Positions 13,639-21,166 of a stretch of 40,271 nucleotides of DNA are shown here, one piece after another. The stretch comes from a virus. Position 1 is the stretch's first letter; each line of letters starts with the position of its first letter. The notes under the pieces are model-generated. The model was not told the DNA's origin. It was given only the letters and a program-made list of their open reading frames with translations, and did no database searches. A program made the translations under genes and the position numbers. The stretch spans positions 1 to 40,271 of IMG/VR virus record IMGVR_UViG_3300032116_000506; one strand, written 5' to 3'.

Positions 13639-14419
13639 CGACGCCTCCAGGGATGTAACCGAAGGCCTTGATGATCAGGTCGTCCGTGATCTCGGCGCCT
13701 GACTTGCGCTGCTCCTTCTCGGCCCAGGACTTCCAGTCGCCAAGGCTGTCCCAAAACGACGCGAACATTTTCACGAACTCGGTGCCTACTTTGTTTTGAC
13801 TCATGAGGTGGGCCTTGTAACCTTTGACGGACCGCATTGCAAGGTGGAAGTCGTCGTCGGTCTTGATGATGGCCTTGAGTCGCTTGAGGCCCAGTTGCTT
13901 GCGCTGGTCGCCCTTCCTGCGAGGGTAGGCTTCGTAGATGGCCTCGAGGTTGAACTCACCCTCATCAGCCTCCGAAACAGAGCTCACACCGTCGGGCTCT
14001 TTGGCCGACATAGTAGTATTATTCTCTCTTCTCCCTTCTCTCTTCTCTCTTCTCCCGGCACTTTGCTCAATCTTTGCTTCTCTTTTGCCCCCCCTGGTCT
14101 CTTGTAATTCCAGCCACTTAGGAACAAAAAGTTCGAAACTTTCATCAGATTTCCAAAAAACTTTCATCTGAAAAGTTTCTGAAATCTTTTGAAGAAGTTT
14201 GCGACTTTTCTGTCGGTTCATGCCGAGCTTGGACTTGAAAATTGAAAGATTTGCACACCAGCTACCGCGCTTTTCCTGGTCTTCCCAACGGCTCACCATC
14301 TCAAGAATGGTCCAGTAAAAACCGACCACCTCACCCCCACCAGGTTCGGCCCATAGTTGTGCGATCGTCTGCCCTTCGTGGGCATCGTTGTAATGCTTAA
14401 ACCATCGGAGTCTGCTCAT
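13631..14419 (-). CDS. Replication initiator / helicase-loader-like protein
   Basis: The 262-residue protein opens with RLRWFKHYNDAHEG and a winged-helix-like domain (to about 110), as in phage replisome organisers. A low-complexity Arg/Glu linker (GRREKREGRREN, about 122-134) follows, then a C-terminal domain with YEAYPRRKGDQRK and a F-A-S-F-W/W-K-S-W pattern shared by lambda O/DnaD-like loaders. It should melt or mark the origin and recruit the helicase encoded next. The gene itself contains repeated AT-rich DNA (14136-14186) that may be the origin. First gene of the early unit. Confidence 0.7.
   Translation of the reverse strand: MSRLRWFKHYNDAHEGQTIAQLWAEPGGGEVVGFYWTILEMVSRWEDQEKRGSWCANLSIFKSKLGMNRQKSRKLLQKISETFQMKVFWKSDESFELFVPKWLELQETRGGKREAKIEQSAGRREKREGRRENNTTMSAKEPDGVSSVSEADEGEFNLEAIYEAYPRRKGDQRKQLGLKRLKAIIKTDDDFHLAMRSVKGYKAHLMSQNKVGTEFVKMFASFWDSLGDWKSWAEKEQRKSGAEITDDLIIKAFGYIPGGVDA
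14136..14186. other. Candidate intragenic replication origin
   Basis: Inside the initiator gene, AAACTTTCATC occurs twice, at 14136-14146 and 14158-14168 (22 bases apart). The second overlaps an imperfect inverted repeat whose outer arms are 14148-14153 and 14181-14186. The stretch is strikingly AT-rich against its neighbours, and a purine/pyrimidine-biased tract lies nearby at 14020-14060. Iterons plus an AT-rich unwinding region inside the initiator gene is the arrangement of lambdoid origins. Confidence 0.4.
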
Positions 14420-14687
14420 GATGAATCCCCTTGAAGAGAGCTGAGCTCGATGGTACCTTTCCCATCAGCAAAGCCCTACTCTTTGCTTACTCTCCGGCAA
14501 GATTGCCAAAGACGGCTCGACTCGCTAAAGTCGGGCCGTTTGCTTTTGTACACTAGTGACCGCCAGAATTAAAGCGGAAACCACGGAACGCTCTAAAATG
14601 GTTTATAGGCGATCCTAGCCCAGGTAGCGCCTCGGCCATTCGCCGATCAACTAAATCGCTTAAATCGACAGCCAGGGCCGTTATAGG
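14420..14687. promoter_or_regulatory. Noncoding gap between late and early units
   Basis: These 268 bases hold no convincing gene or tRNA. They should contain the promoter for the replication unit (minus strand). A TATAAA-like box lies at about 14608 on the minus strand, but without a good -35. A strong hairpin (14512-14539) and a small GGCA/TGCC hairpin (14496-14507) lie within. Confidence 0.4.
14512..14545 (+). terminator. Strong stem-loop with T-rich 3' side
   Basis: Arms 14512-14522 and 14529-14539 pair over 11 bp (one G-T wobble) around a six-base loop, followed on the plus strand by TTGCTTTTG. On the minus strand only a three-T run follows. The better terminator reading is therefore plus, although no plus-strand gene is near; it may work on both strands to separate the late and early units. 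Confidence 0.45.
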
Positions 14688-15236
14688 TCAAACGGGGCGC
14701 ATGATGAGATGAAGCCCAACCCCTTCGGCGCTCGAGCCCTGCTTCTGGATGAAGCTAATCTTGAGGACGTCGTTCTCGGCGACCGTAACGCTGGCGAGCC
14801 TTGGGGCGGTACATCCTGCTGGGAGGTTCACGTCGGTCGGAGTCGTCCCGGAGTAGTCAGTGATGACCCGGACAGCGTTTCCAGCCGAGAAGGAGATAGA
14901 TGGCCTGGTGGAGAAGATCGAGCTCGAGCCTCCGGCCAGAGGGAACTTCAGGACGTCCACCTCGCAGGTCCCAGACGCCCCGGCTTCCTTGTGGTAGAAA
15001 TGGATCTTCACGATTTCCATGGCGCACGGCGCGATCCACTCGATGTCCACGTTCGAGTCCGGCACTGGCGTAATCCAGTAAGGACCGTGCAGATTGAAGG
15101 CGCAGCTCATGAACTGTTTCGAGACCGCATGGTTCACGGACCCGGCGATCTTCGTCATGGTCGCTTCAGATGCTGAGGCCCCGGTTTCTACTTCTTCAAC
15201 GAGGATAAGCTGCTTGATAGGTGTGACTTCTGCCAT
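14688..15236 (-). CDS. Structural protein at the end of the late unit, probably tail
   Basis: The 182-residue protein is beta-rich with many Ser/Thr/Gly turns (AGGSSSIFSTRPSISFSAGNA) and no enzyme motif. AAAGG lies seven bases before the ATG. As the last gene after the large tail-tip protein it is likely a tail-tip accessory or receptor-binding protein. A short helical N-terminus (KQLILVEEVETGASASEATM) may anchor it. No family recognised. Confidence 0.5.
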   Translation of the reverse strand: MAEVTPIKQLILVEEVETGASASEATMTKIAGSVNHAVSKQFMSCAFNLHGPYWITPVPDSNVDIEWIAPCAMEIVKIHFYHKEAGASGTCEVDVLKFPLAGGSSSIFSTRPSISFSAGNAVRVITDYSGTTPTDVNLPAGCTAPRLASVTVAENDVLKISFIQKQGSSAEGVGLHLIMRPV

Positions 15237-15251
15237 GATATTTACCTTTCC

Positions 15252-18200
15252 TTAAACCCAAACATACGGCGTCCCCTGATCGGACGCAAAGCCAATCAGC
15301 TCGACCCGGTAGCCAGGCAATGGGAAGAATCCCATCGAGCTATTCAGTACGATTATATTCCCGACGATCTCCTTCACCCTGAGCTGGATCTCTTTTGTGT
15401 CCTGAGAGTAGTCAGGAGCGAAGACTCGGATGGTAGCCCCCACGAAGAACTTAGGAAGATCGCCAGCGGAGACCTCGAACTCTTCTTCGTTTATGGTAGC
15501 CGATACCTCCGCGCTACAATTCCAGAACGGATGGAGGGCCTTGTAAAGCGAATCATTCGAGGTGTTGAGCTCGTCGTAGTTCGGCACGTCGAGAATCGCA
15601 TTTGAGAAATCGAAAGCCTGGCCGCCTTCTGCCTTCATCTTAAAATAAGGGTAGGACGCAGGAGCCGCGAACGGAGCTGATAAATAATAATTGCCGACGT
15701 TCTTGAGAATTGTCGGCTGATTCGTTCGCCCAGTAATGTACTGAAGGAAAAGCCTAGTTCCGATGCTGTTCGCATAGTCGACATCTAGAGACGCCATTCT
15801 AATTCTAAGACCGATCGCGTATTCGTCACCATCGACCAGGCTTATGGTCGGTAAGCTGAAGGTCATGGTCTGATCGGTTCCGTAAGAGATAGCCGAAGCC
15901 ACGATTGGATCAGAGATAGCCACGGGAGAATTAGTGTTCGCCACGTCTGGCGAGTCGGTCATCGTCTCGAGTAGATTCCCTGAGAGCTTGTAAATGACAG
16001 CCTCATAATAAGCCGACCCCGGAACAGATCCCTCCACGGTCTTGTTATATACGAAGCTCACGGTTGAGATTTCAGAGCCGATCATGGTGAATCGCTGGAG
16101 AGGAGAGCAGACCACGGTCTCAAATCCGATCTCATAAGCCGCTATTCCAGACGTCCCGATGTTAAGTTGATGCGTGTCGGATGACGGGCTCGAGAGTGAG
16201 TCGATCACCACAGCCGGAGAGCCTGAAAGCGTAATCGCTGGGCTAACGGTCGCGATCAACGGATCAGCCGGATCGAATGAAACGAGCTTTACATTCTGGC
16301 TCTGAGAGAAGTCATAAGACCTGATCCTGACCGTCCGGTTCAGATATGGAGACCACTTTTCAGCTTCGGACTCAGATCCGAACGAAGGATCGAGCTTGAT
16401 CTGCGTCGAGCTCACCTTCTCGACAATATTAGAAGCCGGAGCCCATGTCCCATAACGGACCCCTGTCGAGTAGTTCGTGTCAACGATCTGAAGCCTGACC
16501 CGGCCAGCGCGCCAGTCGAAATCCTTATTCACCACCTCGAACACGCGAGGCCTGAAGTCCCTGGTTCCGCTCGAAGTATCGGACACCTGGAGTGCAGGCT
16601 CACCGAACACGATCGAGTCGCCGATCTCAACACCGAAGCCAGTCTTGAAGTCTGGCTCGACCGGGATCCACTCGGCGCCGAACTGATAGCGATCGAGATA
16701 GCGCTTCGAGTTCCTGCGTATGATCTCTTCATTCACCCCACCAGGACGGACGCCCCTGGCGATCACGGTCAGCGGTCTAGTCGGAGCCTTTACCCTGGCA
16801 GTCGAGATAGCCGAGAGCACGATGTTCTGATTAAGATACTTATCAGCCTCGACCGAGTCTTCGTTGTACTTAGTCACTACTGCATTGTAAAAATACTTGT
16901 TCACCGATCGGCTGGTCTTGATCTTCTGCGGATCCTTCAAGTTGTCGAGAGTCAGGATCTTCGAGTCAGATTCGTAAAGCGGTGGGGCCAGGATGCCGAC
17001 CGAAGACTTACCCTTACGTGGAAGAGCATACATCCCGGACGGGATAAAGAGCTCCTTCTGGATGAAGTCCTTCACGTTCATCGTCTCGCGAAGGTAAATC
17101 TGCAAGGTCGGGAGCATAGATGGAAACTTCTTCTTCAGCTCGAGAAACCTGGCGATGTCCACTTGCTTCGGACTCATTCCGATACCGTCTGGAAGCACGT
17201 TATACTGGCTAGCTATATCAAGTTTCGCCGGACTGCTCGGCTCAGTGGTGAACGAAGCGCCTTCAATGTAAAGGATCGTTCCAAGGTCAATCACCTCGAT
17301 GTCTTCGATCGGTGCGTTGATGATGTTTCCAGGAATACCCGAATCGTAAATCGTGGCAGTGTCACCGATCTGGACGTTCTTCTCGCGAACGAGATCCACG
17401 CCAGTAACGAGCAGGCCATTCGGATAGTTCTCAAGACCGCCGAAGTTGTAGAACTGAAGATCACCCTGAGCTTCCACGACCGACTGCTCTGGATTGGACA
17501 TCATGATCTGAAGGGCGAGATCAATAGCGTTAGAGTCAGCCGTTCCGTCGCCGATCATATACATGGAAGAGACCGAAGCCTCGTCCTCGTGGACGGATCC
17601 GAAGCTAGTGAGCGCCGCTCTGGTGCAGTTGAGTAGCTCATTCGATCCCGTGTCGATCGCAGTGTATTCGATAATTTCATCGTCCACGCGAACGAAGGTG
17701 CGGACCAGAGGAGTCTGACTGACGAGCAGGCCTTCGACTGACTTGAGCTTGAGCGTTGTCGGGACGCTGAGAGGCGTGATCCCTTGAGCCAGCGCGACCG
17801 CGTTCTGGTCTCCGTCAGCCTTGACCGTTACCAGTAAGGAAGCGTCCAGGCTCCCCTCGATGGCCTTCTTGATGGTTTTGTGTTTCGTTACAGACGACTC
17901 GATCTGGACCGTGATCAGGTTCCCAGATGTGGATACGACCGCCGTGTCGCCGATGAACGGGCTTTGCAGGTAACGGATTTCGACAGTACCGTCTACATCT
18001 CCGCGCTGAGTATAGAACAGGTTCTGGACCTTTACCGACTTATAGTCTGCCCGACCATCAAGCTCAGTCTCGATCAGAGGATACACCTCGGAGCGCTTCA
18101 GATCCTCCGGGTGAGCGATCGTAAACTCGACGAAGCCAGCGCCCGACTCGATCATCTGGATCTTACCGACGAACAGGTCGATATAGTCTTCCGGGAAAGC

Positions 18201-18599
18201 GCCATCCTTAAACCCGAGATAGATCGTACAGTCTCTATAAAGAACGTCGTCGACGTCGTAGCCTGGCGAGATGAGCTTAGTAACAGTCTGCTCGAAATCC
18301 ACCACCCGGATCTTCATGGTCTGCGTCGAGCTCGAGCCGCCCTTGTCGGAGTCTAGCTGTTGAGTGATGTTTGTGGTCGTTCCATCTAGGCTGATGTAAT
18401 CGAGCACCGAAGGATCTGGAGCCAGACCGCCTATCGTAAAATTTCCGATCTCGAGACCAGGCTGTCCGATGAACGCATAGACGCCAGTAACCTGAGCGCC
18501 GAAGCAGAACTCGTATCCGTCGATACACATCACCACGTTCGGCTCGATGTTCGTCCGGTTCAGTAAACTCTTAGCTCTGGTCGTTAGTTGATAGGCCAT
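15252..18599 (-). CDS. Large tail-tip / baseplate-hub-like protein
   Basis: At 1115 residues this is the largest gene. The first 200 residues (YEFCFGAQVTGVYAFIG, then a KIRVVDFEQTV strand run and DLFVGKIQ) resemble the strand pattern of tail-hub or distal-tail proteins. The middle repeats beta domains with VDDEIIEYTAI and an RFLELKKKFPSML helix. The C-terminal 350 residues look like carbohydrate-binding-type beta sandwiches. It would form the tail tip that contacts the host surface and DNA channel. It follows the lysin by three bases, which places the lysis genes inside the tail block. Assigned by size, fold pattern and context. Confidence 0.55.
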   Translation of the reverse strand: MAYQLTTRAKSLLNRTNIEPNVVMCIDGYEFCFGAQVTGVYAFIGQPGLEIGNFTIGGLAPDPSVLDYISLDGTTTNITQQLDSDKGGSSSTQTMKIRVVDFEQTVTKLISPGYDVDDVLYRDCTIYLGFKDGAFPEDYIDLFVGKIQMIESGAGFVEFTIAHPEDLKRSEVYPLIETELDGRADYKSVKVQNLFYTQRGDVDGTVEIRYLQSPFIGDTAVVSTSGNLITVQIESSVTKHKTIKKAIEGSLDASLLVTVKADGDQNAVALAQGITPLSVPTTLKLKSVEGLLVSQTPLVRTFVRVDDEIIEYTAIDTGSNELLNCTRAALTSFGSVHEDEASVSSMYMIGDGTADSNAIDLALQIMMSNPEQSVVEAQGDLQFYNFGGLENYPNGLLVTGVDLVREKNVQIGDTATIYDSGIPGNIINAPIEDIEVIDLGTILYIEGASFTTEPSSPAKLDIASQYNVLPDGIGMSPKQVDIARFLELKKKFPSMLPTLQIYLRETMNVKDFIQKELFIPSGMYALPRKGKSSVGILAPPLYESDSKILTLDNLKDPQKIKTSRSVNKYFYNAVVTKYNEDSVEADKYLNQNIVLSAISTARVKAPTRPLTVIARGVRPGGVNEEIIRRNSKRYLDRYQFGAEWIPVEPDFKTGFGVEIGDSIVFGEPALQVSDTSSGTRDFRPRVFEVVNKDFDWRAGRVRLQIVDTNYSTGVRYGTWAPASNIVEKVSSTQIKLDPSFGSESEAEKWSPYLNRTVRIRSYDFSQSQNVKLVSFDPADPLIATVSPAITLSGSPAVVIDSLSSPSSDTHQLNIGTSGIAAYEIGFETVVCSPLQRFTMIGSEISTVSFVYNKTVEGSVPGSAYYEAVIYKLSGNLLETMTDSPDVANTNSPVAISDPIVASAISYGTDQTMTFSLPTISLVDGDEYAIGLRIRMASLDVDYANSIGTRLFLQYITGRTNQPTILKNVGNYYLSAPFAAPASYPYFKMKAEGGQAFDFSNAILDVPNYDELNTSNDSLYKALHPFWNCSAEVSATINEEEFEVSAGDLPKFFVGATIRVFAPDYSQDTKEIQLRVKEIVGNIIVLNSSMGFFPLPGYRVELIGFASDQGTPYVWV

Positions 18600-18602
18600 A
18601 CC

Positions 18603-19046
18603 TTACGCCGATGGTAGCACCGGAAACGGCCACCTGTAACCTAGGAGCTCGCTTTTCTTGTATTTTGCCACCGATACCTTGTCGCCCTGGTTCCCACCGA
18701 GAAGGCTGATCGTGTGATCGTCCTCGCCCACGTAGAAGCCGACATGGCCAGACTTAGGATCTGACCCCCTGCGGAAGATACAGATCGTACCAGGCACGGG
18801 CTTTTCGATCTTATGTCCCCAATCGAGCCAGGACCTAGCGGCTGCGGATCCGGTCCCCTTAATCATGGCCTGCTTTAGACACCAGTTCGCGAAGCTCGAA
18901 CACCACGGGACCTCGTCCTCGGTGGCCTTGAGGCTAGTGGCGAAGTGGTAGTCGATAATGCGAGGATTATGCTTCGAGCCTTTGATCTCAGCCTGGCCGA
19001 GCTCCTTCCTGGCGATCTCTAACCATTTCGGCATCTGCTCACTCAT
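18603..19046 (-). CDS. Endolysin, CHAP/TIGR02594-type amidase or peptidase
   Basis: The 147-residue protein matches the TIGR02594/CHAP-like lysin pattern throughout: VPWCSSFANWCLKQA (catalytic Cys49), ARSWLDWG, PGTICIFRR, SGHVGFYVGE (His101), LLGGNQ (Asn119) and LLGYRWPF at the end. It should cut cell-wall peptide or amide bonds. There is no signal peptide, so export would need a holin. It overlaps the lipoprotein gene's end, AAGGAG lying eleven bases upstream. Confidence 0.88.
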   Translation of the reverse strand: MSEQMPKWLEIARKELGQAEIKGSKHNPRIIDYHFATSLKATEDEVPWCSSFANWCLKQAMIKGTGSAAARSWLDWGHKIEKPVPGTICIFRRGSDPKSGHVGFYVGEDDHTISLLGGNQGDKVSVAKYKKSELLGYRWPFPVLPSA

Positions 19047-19293
19047 TCGTCAGGCACTCCTTACGATGCCAGGCCCTGACCGTCTCGTAGTCCTTTGGGC
19101 TCATGGCGTAAAACTTATGGGACTCCTTCAGGCTGATCTCTCTGGCCTCTCCTGTCTTCATGTTCTGGCAGAAGACCACAGGCTTCGGATCGTCTGAATA
19201 GATCACGCACAGGCTGGCGTCAGGGCTTTCGTTACACCCTGCCAGGGCCAGCGTCAGAGGGAACGGTACGCGCTCAAGGATTGCGCGAAACAT
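19039..19293 (-). CDS. Small outer-membrane lipoprotein, o-spanin candidate
   Basis: The 84-residue product has a short basic start (MFRAILER), hydrophobic core and lipobox L-A-G-C with the lipidated Cys at residue 20, then a soluble part with two more Cys. Size, lipobox and position beside the lysin fit an outer-membrane spanin subunit (Rz1-like), which fuses the outer membrane to the inner at lysis. Its first 20 bases are nested in the previous gene in another frame, as is common for spanins. The soluble part is less Pro-rich than classic Rz1. Confidence 0.6.
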   Translation of the reverse strand: MFRAILERVPFPLTLALAGCNESPDASLCVIYSDDPKPVVFCQNMKTGEAREISLKESHKFYAMSPKDYETVRAWHRKECLTNE

Positions 19294-19456
19294 CTTCGAG
19301 GGATTCCTTCACCTCGGACTTCGTGACAGCCTTTTCCATGTCTTCCACGGCCTTCTTGTGAGCCATCTCGCGGAGAGACTTTACCAGACCGACCAGGGCC
19401 TGGATGATCGAGAGAGCGGTGGGGATAGCTTTAATGACTGACAGGATGGCGTTCAT
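19274..19456 (-). CDS. Small membrane-associated lysis-region protein
   Basis: The 60-residue protein has a hydrophobic N-terminal segment (residues 2-27, ILSVIKAIPTALSIIQALVGLV) and a highly charged helical tail (REMAHKKAVEDMEKAV). The start overlaps the previous stop (ATGA). It could be a holin-like pore former or the inner partner of the lipoprotein. The segment is more amphipathic than a standard membrane span, so the call is tentative. Confidence 0.5.
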   Translation of the reverse strand: MNAILSVIKAIPTALSIIQALVGLVKSLREMAHKKAVEDMEKAVTKSEVKESLEDVSRNP

Positions 19457-19737
19457 TTCTTCACCGCCTTGACGAGCTCGCCGACCGCGTCGATCAGCTC
19501 AGGAACCAGGCTCAGCGCCTCGCCCAGGCTAACGTCCTTCAGTTCAGACGGGACTTCCTCGATCCCGTTATAGGCGTCCAGAAGAGCTGACTTCAGAGGC
19601 TCGGACTGCATCTTAACCACGATCGGAGCGATGTCTGTTGCCTGCACGCCATCCTTGAACTCGGTTGCCAGCATAGCCGCCAGCTTGATAAACCCGACCA
19701 GGGCTTCCTTTGTTTCCTTAACGCCTTTATTTTCCAC
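19453..19737 (-). CDS. Small helical protein in the lysis region
   Basis: GTG at 19737 is chosen because AAGGAG lies six bases upstream, giving 94 residues; a TTG at 19752 would add five. It is predicted helical (EALVGFIKLAAMLATEFKDG, LVPELIDAVGELVKAV), with no membrane span, Cys or enzyme motif. Function unknown; position suggests lysis or virion release. Confidence 0.55.
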   Translation of the reverse strand: MENKGVKETKEALVGFIKLAAMLATEFKDGVQATDIAPIVVKMQSEPLKSALLDAYNGIEEVPSELKDVSLGEALSLVPELIDAVGELVKAVKK

Positions 19738-19969
19738 TCTCGTCTCCTTCAATCTTTAGCTTGTATTTGATTAGCGTAAGGTCTTCCTTCACGCTTAACA
19801 GGAGCGAGCTCATAGCCTCCTGTTTCTTCTCGAGCTCCTGGACCTTAGCCTCGGCTCCTGTCGCTGAATAGCTGATCGAGGAGAGCCAGAGAACAAAGGC
19901 AACGAAAGACGGAACCGCCGCACCGATTACGAAAACAGGAATGGAGGTTTTTCCGTCGATCTTATTCAT
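19727..19969 (-). CDS. Membrane protein with coiled coil, i-spanin or holin candidate
   Basis: The 80-residue protein has one clear span (residues 10-32, IPVFVIGAAVPSFVAFVLWL) followed by a coiled coil (AKVQELEKKQEAMSSLLLSVKEDLTLIKYKL). An N-terminal anchor with a periplasmic coiled coil is the topology of inner-membrane spanins; it could instead be a small holin. It overlaps the preceding gene by ATGA and lies upstream of the lipoprotein. Confidence 0.55.
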   Translation of the reverse strand: MNKIDGKTSIPVFVIGAAVPSFVAFVLWLSSISYSATGAEAKVQELEKKQEAMSSLLLSVKEDLTLIKYKLKIEGDESGK

Positions 19970-20292
19970 GGCGTGTTTTGGAAAACTGTTACAAGCGCGT
20001 AGGCGCTACCCTTGCCGCTTTCTTCTGTTGTTATAACCTTTCCTTCTGGAACATATATCTGCACCGCACCGTCATCGGGATTTGATGGAACCCCATTTGA
20101 TTGACTTACAATAGTAAACCCATCTAGTTTTACACTCGCGCTACCTCCTCCGAATCCATTGTCTAGAGGGCCAGAAACGATGATCCATGAAATAATCCCA
20201 TAACACCCGGCTGGGATTGTGTACGAGGCGTTGTCGATAAGAGTTACGCCCTGCCTGAACTTTATTGTAGTGTTATTGCTGTAAGTTGCCAT
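19966..20292 (-). CDS. Small beta-rich structural protein
   Basis: ATG at 20292 forms a TAATG overlap with the preceding stop, giving 108 residues. The product is beta-rich (NNTTIKFRQGVTLIDNASYTI, with Gly/Ser loops), like small tail or fibre-tip accessory proteins, and ends before the lysis genes. No family recognised. Confidence 0.5.
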   Translation of the reverse strand: MATYSNNTTIKFRQGVTLIDNASYTIPAGCYGIISWIIVSGPLDNGFGGGSASVKLDGFTIVSQSNGVPSNPDDGAVQIYVPEGKVITTEESGKGSAYALVTVFQNTP

Positions 20293-20663
20293 TACGCCAC
20301 GCCCCACTTCACGTCTTTAAGGTCTGATTTTGGATAATTTATGCTTATCTCGAGCATTTTTTCCCCGTGTTTTTTGATCTCATCGCTCCCGTGCTTTTTT
20401 GCAATATCAAAAAGAAGCGAGGAAAAGTTACGCGCAAAATAATTATAAAATTCGCTATTCTTGTTTTGCTTGATAAGTCGAACAGCTTGAGAGTAAAGGG
20501 CCAAAACTTCCGGCTGATTTACAAAACCAATATATTCATTTGCGCAATTAAAAGCTTCAACATAGGCCTTCACCGTTTCAGGATCTGACTCACGCAGTTG
20601 ATTCATAGCCATAGCCGAGTATCCATATAGCTCGTTTTCATTTTTAATCAGATCGCAAAGCAT
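20292..20663 (-). CDS. AT-rich helical protein, unknown function
   Basis: The 123-residue all-helical protein starts at a TAATG overlap (20663) with GGTGGTGAG upstream. It has no recognised motif. Its DNA is clearly AT-richer than the structural genes around it, as is much of the fibre gene before it, hinting that this fibre module was exchanged as a unit. A fibre-specific chaperone is one possibility. Confidence 0.5.
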   Translation of the reverse strand: MLCDLIKNENELYGYSAMAMNQLRESDPETVKAYVEAFNCANEYIGFVNQPEVLALYSQAVRLIKQNKNSEFYNYFARNFSSLLFDIAKKHGSDEIKKHGEKMLEISINYPKSDLKDVKWGVA

Positions 20664-21163
20664 TATCTCACCACCTTGTTCGCCGCCTCGACACGGCCCA
20701 GTTCAAATTCTAAGTATTCTTCATCATTCATGCTAGTCGTAATGCCAAGCGCCTTTTGCCTGATGTGTCGAAGAACCTTCCAGTCCGTGCTCTCGAGGTA
20801 GCGCAGAGCTTCAGTCGACAGCTTTTCCAGCGCCACGGCCTCTGTAATGTCAACGACTTCCACGGTGTACTCGGCGCGGAGCTTTACCTCGCGATGCGTC
20901 CGAGCTGGGATGGCTTCCTGGACGATGGCGCCAGCGTCGTCCATAACGGCGTCGATGGCTGGGAAGTATTCCACCGTGCGCTCTTCAAGAACATCGTCCT
21001 CGTCGTAGCCTTCGGCCATCGGCTCGTCCTTGTGAAGCACCCACCGCTCGGGCTTGCCCCACCAGTTACCTGCGACACCGTCAGCGATCCACGCTTGAGG
21101 ATCGAGCATTTCTGCGCCGTGAGTTTGTTGTCCTTCTTTGTTTTTAATGATTACTTTTTTCAT
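20663..21163 (-). CDS. Tail fibre assembly-like protein
   Basis: The 166-residue protein lies straight after the fibre gene. Its C-terminal third, STDWKVLRHIRQKALG then SMNDEEYLEF, follows the 'TDWKV-R-h-x-E' pattern of phage tail-fibre assembly chaperones; the centre has an acidic EGYDEDDVLEERTVEYFP segment. It would help the upstream fibre fold and trimerise. Confidence 0.6.
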   Translation of the reverse strand: MKKVIIKNKEGQQTHGAEMLDPQAWIADGVAGNWWGKPERWVLHKDEPMAEGYDEDDVLEERTVEYFPAIDAVMDDAGAIVQEAIPARTHREVKLRAEYTVEVVDITEAVALEKLSTEALRYLESTDWKVLRHIRQKALGITTSMNDEEYLEFELGRVEAANKVVR

Positions 21164-21166
21164 GGT

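Noticed and set aside
14420-14687. Possible tRNA in the largest gap
   Set aside because: The hairpin lacks acceptor and T-arm consensus; no GTTCRA-type T loop or CCA-proximal stem could be found.
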